A stretch of DNA of 17,564 nucleotides, taken from assembly GCA_001593925.1 (NCBI GenBank), contig LUCD01000032.1, forward strand, positions 1-17,564, given 5' to 3'. Source of the stretch: Candidatus Bathyarchaeota archaeon B26-1. Its GTDB lineage: Archaea; Thermoproteota; Bathyarchaeia; Bathyarchaeales; B26-1. Under the pieces are notes generated by a model. That model saw only the letters and a program-made list of their open reading frames with translations. It did not search any database and was not told the origin of the DNA. Below are positions 5,327 to 11,671 of this stretch, piece by piece (positions within the stretch are counted from its first letter, which is position 1; every line of letters begins with the position of its first letter). The translations under genes and the position numbers were made by a program.

Positions 5327-6373
5327 ATGAGCGGGGAAGTTAAGGTTGGAATAGCCGGCCTTGGAAGGAGTGGCTGGTGGAACCACGCCGCGACGTTAGA
5401 AGCCCTACAGGAGATGTATAGGGTGGTAGCGGTCTCAGACCCCATCGAGGAGAGGAGAAGGGAGGCTATTAGAAGGTTCGGCTGTAGAGCTTACCCGGAC
5501 TTCGAATCTCTGATAGGAGACGAAGAGGTTGAGCTGGTGGTGATCGCTACTCCAAGCCACCTCCACGCCCCTCAAACCATCAAGGCGTTAGAAGCCGGAA
5601 AGAACGTTGTCTGCGAGAAGCCGATGGCCACGAACCTAGCTGAAGCCGACGCCATGATAGAAGCCTACAAGAGGACCGGGAGAACCTTGACGATCTTCCA
5701 GAACAGGAGGTACGAACCCGCCTTCCTGAAGGTTAGGGAGATAATCCAGTCGGGAAAACTTGGACGTATCGTCCTAATAAAGATATATTGGCATTTCTTC
5801 GGCAGGCGATGGGACTGGCAGACCCTGAAAAAGTTTGGGGGAGGAGAACTCAGGAACAACGCGTCCCACGTCATAGACCAAGCGCTTCAGCTCTTAGGGG
5901 ACGGGGAGCCTGAAGTCTTCTGCGACCTGCAGAGAACGCTGACTCTTGGAGACGCTGAGGACCACGTGAAGATCATCTTGAGGGCGCCGGGGGCTCCCCT
6001 GATCGATATTGAGGTTACCCGCGCCTGTGCTTACCCCCAGAGCCGGTGGCTCGTAATGGGGACTCAAGGGGGACTCGTTGGGGATAGCAGGTCTCTCCGG
6101 TGGAAGTACTTCGACCCGAAGGACCTCCCGCCTAGAAAAGTAGAGGAGAAGCCGACTTCGGACCGCAGCTACAATAGGGAGGAGATTCCTTGGAGGGAGG
6201 AGGAGTGGAACCTAAGCGGCAGATATGGGGGTGAAGCCTTCCTCTTCTATGAGGATTTGTATAGAACGTTGCGTGGAGGGGCTCCTTTGGCGGTAACCCC
6301 TGAGAGCGTCCGCAGGGTTATGTGGGTTATAGAAAGGTGCTATGAAATCTGCGGTGAGAAAAACCGTGTTTGA
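5327..6373 (+). CDS. Gfo/Idh/MocA family NAD(P)-dependent oxidoreductase
   Basis: The 348 residues have the two-domain layout of Gfo/Idh/MocA dehydrogenases. The N-terminal Rossmann motif is VGIAGLGRSGWW (GLGRSG at 11-16), followed by VVAVSDP, LVVIATPSHLHAPQ and CEKPMATN with the family's E97-K98-P99. The C-terminal sheet domain begins near residue 120. It holds GGGELRNNASHVIDQALQLLG, with His181 and Asp184 in the usual catalytic H-x-x-D position. These enzymes oxidise or reduce sugars, cyclitols or related compounds with NAD(P); the substrate cannot be read from sequence. The ATG at 5327 has GGAGG at 5314-5318, 8 nt upstream. The gene ends 6 nt from the end of the convergent NifU-like gene. 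Confidence 0.93.
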   Translation: MSGEVKVGIAGLGRSGWWNHAATLEALQEMYRVVAVSDPIEERRREAIRRFGCRAYPDFESLIGDEEVELVVIATPSHLHAPQTIKALEAGKNVVCEKPMATNLAEADAMIEAYKRTGRTLTIFQNRRYEPAFLKVREIIQSGKLGRIVLIKIYWHFFGRRWDWQTLKKFGGGELRNNASHVIDQALQLLGDGEPEVFCDLQRTLTLGDAEDHVKIILRAPGAPLIDIEVTRACAYPQSRWLVMGTQGGLVGDSRSLRWKYFDPKDLPPRKVEEKPTSDRSYNREEIPWREEEWNLSGRYGGEAFLFYEDLYRTLRGGAPLAVTPESVRRVMWVIERCYEICGEKNRV

Positions 6374-6379
6374 AGCCGA

Positions 6380-6619
6380 TTAGACCGTTACTACTCTCTT
6401 CACTTGAGGTATCTTCGTCTTCAGGTACCGCTCTACTCCCCATTTGAGGGTTATCTGCGACATTGGACACCCTAGGCAGGCTCCCTTCAACCTCACCTTA
6501 ACAACCCCTTCCTCATCGACGTCGACGAGCTCTATGTCTCCTCCGTCCGCTCTGAGGCGGTGCTGTATCTCCTCGATCGCTTTCTCAACTTCCTCCTTCA
6601 TGACCGTTGGTTCCTCCAT
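6380..6619 (-). CDS. NifU C-terminal-domain Fe-S scaffold protein
   Basis: About 79 residues forming one NifU-like (Nfu) domain: VEKAIEEIQHRLRADGGDIELVDVDEEGVVKVRLKGACLGCPMSQITLKWGVERYL. Cys48 and Cys51 form the CxxC that holds a cluster at a dimer interface, and the LRADGGD motif is intact. Single-domain Nfu proteins carry or assemble 4Fe-4S clusters for delivery to apo-proteins in the cytoplasm. No Suf or Isc gene is adjacent. The ATG at 6619 lies about 26 nt from a TATA element, fitting a leaderless transcript; the ATG at 6601 is a shorter alternative. The open frame extends upstream to 6790, but that part is low-complexity and shows no family resemblance, so I exclude it. Confidence 0.93.
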   Translation of the reverse strand: MEEPTVMKEEVEKAIEEIQHRLRADGGDIELVDVDEEGVVKVRLKGACLGCPMSQITLKWGVERYLKTKIPQVKRVVTV

Positions 6620-6640
6620 AACTGTGCTATAGGCTCCTCC

Positions 6641-6649
6641 TAAATAACC
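6641..6649 (-). promoter_or_regulatory. TATA box of the NifU-like gene
   Basis: GGTTATTTA on the minus strand, about 26 nt upstream of the ATG at 6619. It supports leaderless initiation there. Confidence 0.45.
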
Positions 6650-6701
6650 TTTTCCGGTATAGAGCGGCGAGCGGGCAGACTTTGCGCCCTTTCCGTTCTT
6701 A

Positions 6702-6756
6702 GCTGTAGGGGGGTGAGAGTGGAGGAGGCTCAGCTTGCCCACTACCCATCTACGGC
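6702..6756. other. Long imperfect hairpin in the NifU-DUF211 spacer
   Basis: GCTGTAG (6702-6708) pairs with CTACGGC (6750-6756), with one G-U wobble on the plus strand. GGGT (6711-6714) pairs with ACCC (6744-6747), and AGTGG (6718-6722) with CCACT (6739-6743). The stem totals 16 bp with a 2x2 internal loop, a 3-nt bulge and a 16-nt apical loop. It lies between divergent promoters. It may be a small structured RNA or a 5' leader element; I recognise no family. Confidence 0.4.
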
Positions 6757-6828
6757 ACCTATTCGGGTAAATCATAAAGCTTATTAGCATGATTCTAGGT
6801 TAATGCTAGAGTGGAGGATTCATAGAAG

Positions 6829-7101
6829 GTGGAAGATGGCGTAAGGCGGATAGTATTAGACGTTTTGAAGCTCCGCGATCCGCCCCTGCCTGAACTGGCT
6901 CTGCGTCTAAGCTCTATGCCGAACGTTGAAGGAGTGAACATCTCACTAGTGGAGATAGACCAGAACACCGAGAGCGTCAAGGTAGCGATCGAGGGGGAGA
7001 ACCTCGACATCAAACAGATTCAAGAGATGATGAAGGATCATGGAGCCGTCATCCACAGTATTGACGAGGTGGCTGTAGGGAAGAAAATTGTCACAATCTA
7101 G
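6829..7101 (+). CDS. DUF211 family protein
   Basis: The 90 residues match the archaeal DUF211 family almost end to end: RRIVLDVLKLRDPPLPELALRLS, then VEGVNISLVEIDQNTESVKVAIEGENLD, then IQEMMKDHGAVIHSIDEVAVG. DUF211 proteins adopt a ferredoxin-like fold and form oligomers (MTH889 is a structural representative); their biochemical role is not established. The GTG at 6829 follows GGAGG (6813-6817) by 11 nt. The VIT1/CCC1-like transporter gene begins 58 nt downstream on the same strand, so the two are probably co-transcribed. A role in sensing or handling the transported metal is an inference from this adjacency. Confidence 0.92.
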   Translation: MEDGVRRIVLDVLKLRDPPLPELALRLSSMPNVEGVNISLVEIDQNTESVKVAIEGENLDIKQIQEMMKDHGAVIHSIDEVAVGKKIVTI

Positions 7102-7158
7102 GACGTTGACCCTCCTAGAGGGGAGACGTAAATGTTCTCCTGAGCGTGCTAACAGCGT

Positions 7159-7755
7159 ATGGAAATAATGAAGAGGCTCTTAGGCAGGGTTAGGCTCTAC
7201 CTACAGATCACCCATCTCGGCGGCATAGTTAGGAGATACTTTGTCATGAACGGTTTTGACGGTTCGATGACCGCCTTGGGGGTCGTTTTAGGAGCGTGGA
7301 TCATCGACGTTGAGAATCCGAGCATCATCGTCATGACAGGGCTTGGAGCGTCCTTGGCTCTAGGGGTCTCAGGCTTCTTCTCAGCCTACATAGCTGAGAA
7401 GGCTGAGCGAAGAAGATACTTGAAGAGCCTCGAGGACGCGATGCTCACGAACCTAGACGGCTCCCTCTATAAAGACGCAACATCTTTCGCCCCTGTCTTC
7501 GCTTCCCTTATAAACGGGCTCTCCCCGGTATTGATGGCGATGATCCCTCTGGCTCCATTCATGCTGGCTATGGCTGGGCTGACCTCTATGTGGATGTCTT
7601 ACATAGCGTCCTTAGCCTTGGCCTTGACGGCGCTCTTCATGTTGGGCGTGTATCTGGGGAGGGTAGCCCAAGAGAACGTGCTTCTATACGGTATTCAGAT
7701 GCTTGCGGCAGGCGTCGTCATAGCTGTGATAGTGTTCATACTTGGGGGAGCCTAA
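7159..7755 (+). CDS. VIT1/CCC1-like membrane transporter
   Basis: The 198 residues carry about five hydrophobic segments and the VIT1/CCC1 (DUF125-type) signature near the N-terminus: RRYFVMNGFDGSMTALGVVLGAW. A second helix, GASLALGVSGFFSAYIAEKAERRR, follows. The short charged loop RRYLKSLEDAML comes between helices 2 and 3, where VIT proteins carry their metal-binding region, though here it is short. The family moves Fe2+ or Mn2+ across membranes; archaeal members of this shorter type are uncharacterised. The ATG at 7159 has no obvious SD, consistent with its being second in an operon after DUF211. Its TAA overlaps the stop codon of the convergent ATPase. Confidence 0.85.
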   Translation: MEIMKRLLGRVRLYLQITHLGGIVRRYFVMNGFDGSMTALGVVLGAWIIDVENPSIIVMTGLGASLALGVSGFFSAYIAEKAERRRYLKSLEDAMLTNLDGSLYKDATSFAPVFASLINGLSPVLMAMIPLAPFMLAMAGLTSMWMSYIASLALALTALFMLGVYLGRVAQENVLLYGIQMLAAGVVIAVIVFILGGA

Positions 7756-10499
7756 ACCCACTTGAAGACCCTCTTCTCGTAGAGGTATTCTGGCATCCAC
7801 AGGAACCCTAGAGAAGCGATTGAACCTATCAGGAGCCATTCGGATATCCCCAGCGGGGTCGTTCCGAACATCATCCTCAGGATGGGCACATACACGATCA
7901 GGATGGAAGAGAGTACGGAGACAGCCTCGGCGACGACGAGGAACTTGTTGGAGGTCCAGCTCAGCTTGAAAGCCGACTTCGTCTCTGAACGGCAGTTCCA
8001 TACAACCACGAGCTCACGTAGGGTTGCCTGAACGAAACACATGGTCTGAGCCTTCATGAGCCTCTCCGTCTCTGACAGCCCCCAAGCGAAGAACCCGTAC
8101 TTGTAGACGAGAAGGAAGACGAAGGTCGTCCCGAGGTACTGGGATATGAAGGAAACTATGATCTGGAGGATTCTTCCGTAGAGGATTCCCTGCTTCGGGT
8201 CTCTCGGTGGACGGTCCATAACATCTTCCATTGGGGGGTCCATGCTTAGAGCCGTTGCCGGGCCTCCGTCCGTAACGAGGTTGATCCACAGGATCATGGG
8301 CGCCGTCATTGGGAGGGGCATACCTAGAATCGCGAAAGTCGCTATGACCGCTAACTCGTCGAAGTTGCAACGTAGCAGGAAGAACGCGAACTTCCTTATG
8401 TTGTCGTATATTATGCGGCCGTGCTTGACGGCGTTGACGATCGTGGCGAAGTTGTCGTCCATGAGGATCATGTCCGAGGCTTCCTTGGTGACGTCGGTTC
8501 CGGTTATTCCCATGGCGACTCCGATATCAGCGTTCTTCAGGGCCGGCGCGTCGTTGACTCCGTCCCCCGTCATAGCGACTATGTGACCCTTCTTCTTCAA
8601 GGCTCTGACTATGCGGAGCTTGTGCTCCGGGGAGACTCTGGCGTAAACCTTCACGTCCTCGACGATCCTCTCGAACTCTTCATCGCTCAGCCTGTCGAGC
8701 TCCTCGCCTGTTAGGACGAGGCCTCCGTTCTCCAACATCCCGATCTCTCTGGCCACGGCTACAGCGGTCAATTTGTGGTCTCCAGTTATCATGACCGGCT
8801 TTATCCCCGCCTTCTTGCAGAGGCGGATCGCATCCCTAACCTCCTCTCGTGGAGGGTCAATCATCCCCATGAGCCCGACGAAGACGAGGTCGCTCTCGAT
8901 CTTCTCGGTGTACCGTTTCTTCGGGGCGTCCAGCCTTCTGTAGGCCATCCCTAAAACTCTGAGGGCGTCCTCCGCGAACTCCTCGTTGATCTTTAGGACA
9001 GCCCTCCTCTTCTCGGCGGTGAGCCTCCTCTCAACCCCGCCCTCCAAGATTCTGCTACAACGCTCCAAGATGACCTCGGGGGCGCCCTTGACGTAGGCGT
9101 AGACCTCGCCTTGAGGGGTCTCGTGCACGGTCGTCATCCGCTTCCTCTCGGAGCTGAAGGGAATCTCGGCTATGCGCGGGTAGAGCCTTTCGAGCTCCTC
9201 TTGGGCAAAGCCCAGCTTCGCAGCTGCAACGATCAGGGCTCCTTCAGTTGGGTCTCCCGTCACGTTCCATCCGTCTTCGTTCCTGATCAGCCGTGAGTTG
9301 TTGCAGAGCACCCCGATCCTCAAGAGTAGTGGCAGGGCTTCGTCCTCATCCGGATTGACGGGCTTCGAGTTCAGGAGGAACTCTCCGGTGGGCTCGTAAC
9401 CTGAACCCGTAACCTCGTAGGTTTTCCCGTTGCAGTAAACTCTGCGGACGGTCATCTCGCCCTTCGTCAGGGTTCCGGTCTTGTCTGAGCAGATCACCGT
9501 CGTTGAACCCAAGGTCTCGGCCGCCGCGAGCTTCCTTATCACAGCGTTGTGCTTGGCGAGTTCCCTAGCGCCGAGGGCCAGCCCTATCGTCACGATGGCG
9601 GGTAAGCCCTCCGGGACGGCTGAGACTGCTAAGGCCACGGAGATCATGAAGAACTTGAGGAGGTCCGTGCTCCCCGGGTTTCTGAGAACCTCCAATATGA
9701 AGATTAAAACGACCACGAAGACTATGAACTTCGAGAGTTTCTTCGCGAATCTGTTCAGTTTCTCTTTGAGTGGAGGGGTCTTCTCCTCAGCCTCTTGGAT
9801 CATGCCGGCGATCTTCCCGAACTCCGTGTTCATGCCCGTCGCCGTTATGACGGCTCTTCCCCTCCCGTAGATTGTGTGGGTTCCCATGAAGACCATGCAC
9901 TTCCTGTCGCCTACAGGCGCATCAGGCCTAACGGGTTCAACGTCCTTCTCGACCGGGGTTGACTCCCCGGTTAAGGCCGCCTCGTTGGTCCTCAGGTCTA
10001 TGGCCTCTATCAGTCTGCCGTCTGCAGGTATCCTATCCCCGCTCTCGAGGAGGATTATGTCTCCGGGAACAACCTCTGCGGCATCTATGAGAACCTCCCT
10101 GCCGTCCCTCAGAACCCTCGCTTTAGGAGCGGTCATCCTCCTCAAGGCTTCCATAGCCTTCTCGGACCTGTACTCTTGGACGAAGCCGACTACGGAGTTA
10201 AGGACGACTATGGCGCCTATCGTGATGGCGTCCGCATAATCCTCTAGGGAGGGTTCATGATGCTCTATGAAGGCGCTTATAAGCGAGAAGGCGATCGCGA
10301 AGAGCAACATCAAGACGAAGATGTCCTTAAACTGGTTCAGGAAGACCCTTAGGGCGCTTACCCCCTCCTTCTCCACGAGCTTGTTGGGGCCATACTCTAA
10401 AAGTCTCCGCCGAGCTTCCTCGCTACTTAGACCTTTAGGGGAGGTCTTCAGGGCGTCTAAGACCTCTTCGACGCTCTTGCTGTGCCAACCGTTGTTCAA
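7752..10499 (-). CDS. P2A-type Ca2+-transporting P-type ATPase
   Basis: The protein of about 915 residues has the SERCA/PMR1 layout: an N-terminal cation-ATPase domain (WHSKSVEEVLDALKTS... GLSSEEARRRL), TGES (177-180) in the actuator domain, the phosphorylation site SDKTGT with Asp339, and TGDGVND (645-651) in the P domain. Calcium-site residues are kept: PEGLP with Glu297 in helix 4, Asn712 and Glu715 in NFDE of helix 5, and Asn740 and Asp744 in NLVTDG of helix 6. It should pump Ca2+ (or Mn2+) out of the cell at the cost of ATP. The open frame reaches 10715, but that extension is Gly/Arg/Ser-rich noise. I chose the TTG at 10499, just before WHSKS, about 30 nt after a TATA element. Confidence 0.95.
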   Translation of the reverse strand: MNNGWHSKSVEEVLDALKTSPKGLSSEEARRRLLEYGPNKLVEKEGVSALRVFLNQFKDIFVLMLLFAIAFSLISAFIEHHEPSLEDYADAITIGAIVVLNSVVGFVQEYRSEKAMEALRRMTAPKARVLRDGREVLIDAAEVVPGDIILLESGDRIPADGRLIEAIDLRTNEAALTGESTPVEKDVEPVRPDAPVGDRKCMVFMGTHTIYGRGRAVITATGMNTEFGKIAGMIQEAEEKTPPLKEKLNRFAKKLSKFIVFVVVLIFILEVLRNPGSTDLLKFFMISVALAVSAVPEGLPAIVTIGLALGARELAKHNAVIRKLAAAETLGSTTVICSDKTGTLTKGEMTVRRVYCNGKTYEVTGSGYEPTGEFLLNSKPVNPDEDEALPLLLRIGVLCNNSRLIRNEDGWNVTGDPTEGALIVAAAKLGFAQEELERLYPRIAEIPFSSERKRMTTVHETPQGEVYAYVKGAPEVILERCSRILEGGVERRLTAEKRRAVLKINEEFAEDALRVLGMAYRRLDAPKKRYTEKIESDLVFVGLMGMIDPPREEVRDAIRLCKKAGIKPVMITGDHKLTAVAVAREIGMLENGGLVLTGEELDRLSDEEFERIVEDVKVYARVSPEHKLRIVRALKKKGHIVAMTGDGVNDAPALKNADIGVAMGITGTDVTKEASDMILMDDNFATIVNAVKHGRIIYDNIRKFAFFLLRCNFDELAVIATFAILGMPLPMTAPMILWINLVTDGGPATALSMDPPMEDVMDRPPRDPKQGILYGRILQIIVSFISQYLGTTFVFLLVYKYGFFAWGLSETERLMKAQTMCFVQATLRELVVVWNCRSETKSAFKLSWTSNKFLVVAEAVSVLSSILIVYVPILRMMFGTTPLGISEWLLIGSIASLGFLWMPEYLYEKRVFKWV

Positions 10500-10523
10500 G
10501 GCAAGTCCTATAACTAAAGAGAG

Positions 10524-10541
10524 GATAAATTTATTAATTTT
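10524..10541 (-). promoter_or_regulatory. TATA box of the Ca2+ ATPase gene
   Basis: The minus strand reads AAATTAATAAATTTATCC, about 30 nt before the TTG at 10499. The run is nearly palindromic and could also read on the plus strand toward the hairpin cluster. Confidence 0.45.
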
Positions 10542-10591
10542 TCTTGAAGAGTTTTTGGTTCTCTTTCGGCGTAACATCCCTAGAGAAGCTT

Positions 10592-10664
10592 GCGGCAACC
10601 CGAATCCCCAAGAGAGGCTGACACTCATAGAGTGGGGGCGGCAACCCCCTCCGCCTCCTCGCGG
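10592..10664. other. Cluster of GC-rich hairpins with a repeated 10-mer
   Basis: Three consecutive perfect stems are visible: CACTC-ATA-GAGTG (10622-10634), GGGGG-CGGCAA-CCCCC (10634-10649) and CCGC-CTCCTC-GCGG (10651-10664). The 10-mer GCGGCAACCC occurs at 10592-10601 and 10638-10647. The segment is GC-rich between two AT-rich promoters and has no credible reading frame, so it may be a small RNA or an untranslated leader. I match it to no RNA family (not RNase P or SRP RNA). Confidence 0.35.
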
Positions 10665-10730
10665 CGTGAACCACCCCTGTCTTAGGAGAGTAATGCTCAA
10701 CTTTGGAGAGCCCACGCCTTTCCCGCCAAA

Positions 10731-10742
10731 AATTATTAAATC
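10731..10742 (+). promoter_or_regulatory. TATA box of the YdjM-like membrane protein gene
   Basis: AATTATTAAATC, predicting transcription about 10 nt before the ATG at 10776. Confidence 0.4.
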
Positions 10743-10775
10743 TCAAGGTCCCTCATAGGGTTTTGAGCTTGGAAC

Positions 10776-11300
10776 ATGCCTTTCACTCCCTTCCATCTCG
10801 GCCCGGGCTTGGCGTTGGGCCTCCCCTTGAGGAGGCGTCTTCACGCCCCAACCTTCTTACTGGCAAACATAATCGTCGATATTGAACCCTTCTTGGTGCT
10901 CATCCTCGGTTTGAGGTACCCCTTGCACGGTTACCTCCACACGTTCCTGTTGGCTGTACCAGCGGGCATCCTTCTCGGCTACCTCATGTTCCTTCTTGAG
11001 AGGATTCTCCAACCACTCTACAAGATGCTCATGTTGGAGAAGAACGACGGTTTAGGTCTGAAACCTTTCCTCCTTGCAGGCGGTTTAGGAACAGGTCTAC
11101 ACGTTCTCTTTGATGCGCCGCTCTACTCGGATATGAGGCCCTTCTACCCCTCGACGGCGAACCCCCTCTACAACCCCTCCCTCACCCCTGAGATTTACGG
11201 CCTATGCGTCTGGACCGGAGCCCTCGGAACAGCATACTACATAACGTTAGCGGGCCTCTCGATCTACAGGAGATTCTCCAAGAAGAAAGTTGAACAATAA
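10776..11300 (+). CDS. Polytopic membrane protein, YdjM-like 'membrane-bound hydrolase' type
   Basis: The 174 residues are strongly hydrophobic, with about four membrane helices. Conserved-looking polar motifs sit at helix edges: MPFTPFHLGPGLALGL at the N-terminus, FLLANIIVDIEPFLVLILG, PLHGYLHTFL, and GTGLHVLFDAPLYSDMRPFYP. The spaced histidines and aspartates (PFH, VDIEP, HGYLH, GLHVLFDAP) recall the LexA-regulated YdjM-like family, annotated as membrane-bound metal-dependent hydrolases. No enzymatic activity is established for that family as far as I know. A lysine-rich tail (RFSKKKVEQ) follows. The ATG lies about 36 nt after a TATA element. The gene is divergent from the Ca2+ ATPase and convergent with the tRNA-Leu gene. 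Confidence 0.75.
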   Translation: MPFTPFHLGPGLALGLPLRRRLHAPTFLLANIIVDIEPFLVLILGLRYPLHGYLHTFLLAVPAGILLGYLMFLLERILQPLYKMLMLEKNDGLGLKPFLLAGGLGTGLHVLFDAPLYSDMRPFYPSTANPLYNPSLTPEIYGLCVWTGALGTAYYITLAGLSIYRRFSKKKVEQ

Positions 11301-11318
11301 AAAACGAGTCTCCTTGGC

Positions 11319-11335
11319 TTTTGGTGCGGGGAGTG
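11319..11335. repeat. 17-bp copy of the tRNA-Leu 3' end (copy 1)
   Basis: TTTTGGTGCGGGGAGTG here is identical to 11520-11536, which covers the 3' end of the tRNA-Leu gene with its CCA. The copies are in the same orientation, 201 bp apart. This is the geometry of an attachment-site duplication left by an integrative element. Copy 1 is also part of a local inverted repeat, TTGGTGC (11321-11327) with GCACCAA (11342-11348). Confidence 0.5.
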
Positions 11336-11448
11336 ATCCTATGCACCAATAACTCACCCAGAAAAGGGAACGGAACAAGCTCTGAAATTGAAGCGGAGGC
11401 TAAAATTAAACCCTTTTAAAGAAGTCCTATAGGAGAGAGGTAGACCAC

Positions 11449-11471
11449 TCACACTTAAAGTGAGAGTGTGA
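11449..11471. repeat. Nested inverted repeats in the tRNA-flanking spacer
   Basis: TCACACT (11449-11455) pairs with AGTGTGA (11465-11471) around a 9-nt loop, and CTCAC-ACTTAAA-GTGAG overlaps it in an alternative pairing. A 10-bp palindrome TCCTATAGGA lies nearby at 11425-11434. The spacer 11336-11519 shows no reading frame. Confidence 0.4.
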
Positions 11472-11519
11472 AGCCCCTACTCCATGAACCGAGCCTTCAA
11501 GCCGGAAAAGAGTTTCAAT

Positions 11520-11536
11520 TTTTGGTGCGGGGAGTG
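11520..11536. repeat. 17-bp direct repeat (copy 2, within tRNA-Leu 3' end)
   Basis: Identical to 11319-11335. It covers the last T-stem bases, the 3' acceptor strand, the discriminator, CCA and the trailing A residues of the tRNA-Leu on the minus strand. Confidence 0.5.
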
Positions 11537-11610
11537 GGATTCGAACCCACGAACCCCTACGGGACAGGCTCCTGAAGCCTGCGCCTTTGACCTGGCTTGG
11601 CTATCCCCGC
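11523..11610 (-). tRNA. tRNA-Leu (anticodon CAG), CCA encoded
   Basis: The minus strand folds as a complete class II tRNA. The acceptor GCGGGGA pairs with TCCCCGC (7 bp), and the D stem is GCC/GGC. The anticodon arm is CAGGC-TTCAGGA-GCCTG with anticodon CAG, decoding CUG leucine codons. A long variable arm of about 14 nt (TCCCGTAGGGGTTC) is typical of tRNA-Leu. The T arm is GTGGG-TTCGAAT-CCCAC, with discriminator A. CCA is encoded at 11525-11523 and there is no intron. A T-rich run near 11508-11512 on the minus strand could end transcription. AT-rich elements at 11622-11630 and 11641-11652 lie upstream; the second is better spaced as a TATA box. Confidence 0.97.
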
Positions 11611-11671
11611 ACAACCTTCCCGTTATATTAGTGGAAAACTCAAAATTAACTCTTACGAACCGGGTTTATGT

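Noticed and set aside
6620..6790. Upstream extension of the NifU-like frame to 6790
   Set aside because: Single-domain Nfu proteins start near the VEKAIEEI helix. The extension spans the TATA box and the long hairpin.
7109..7125. CCCTC-CTA-GAGGG hairpin between DUF211 and the transporter as a terminator
   Set aside because: The stem is only 5 bp with no T run after it, and archaeal termination does not depend on such hairpins. An operon is more likely.
10500..10715. N-terminal extension of the Ca2+ ATPase frame up to an ATG at 10715
   Set aside because: The 72 extra residues are Gly/Arg/Ser-rich with no family counterpart. They cross a TATA box and hairpins, and ATPases of this type begin just before the WHS segment at the TTG at 10499.
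11449..11536. Possible IS200/IS605 right end or omega-RNA-like remnant
   Set aside because: Only a short GAAGCCCC-like match and hairpins are visible, with no tnpA or tnpB sequence. This is too weak to annotate as an insertion sequence.
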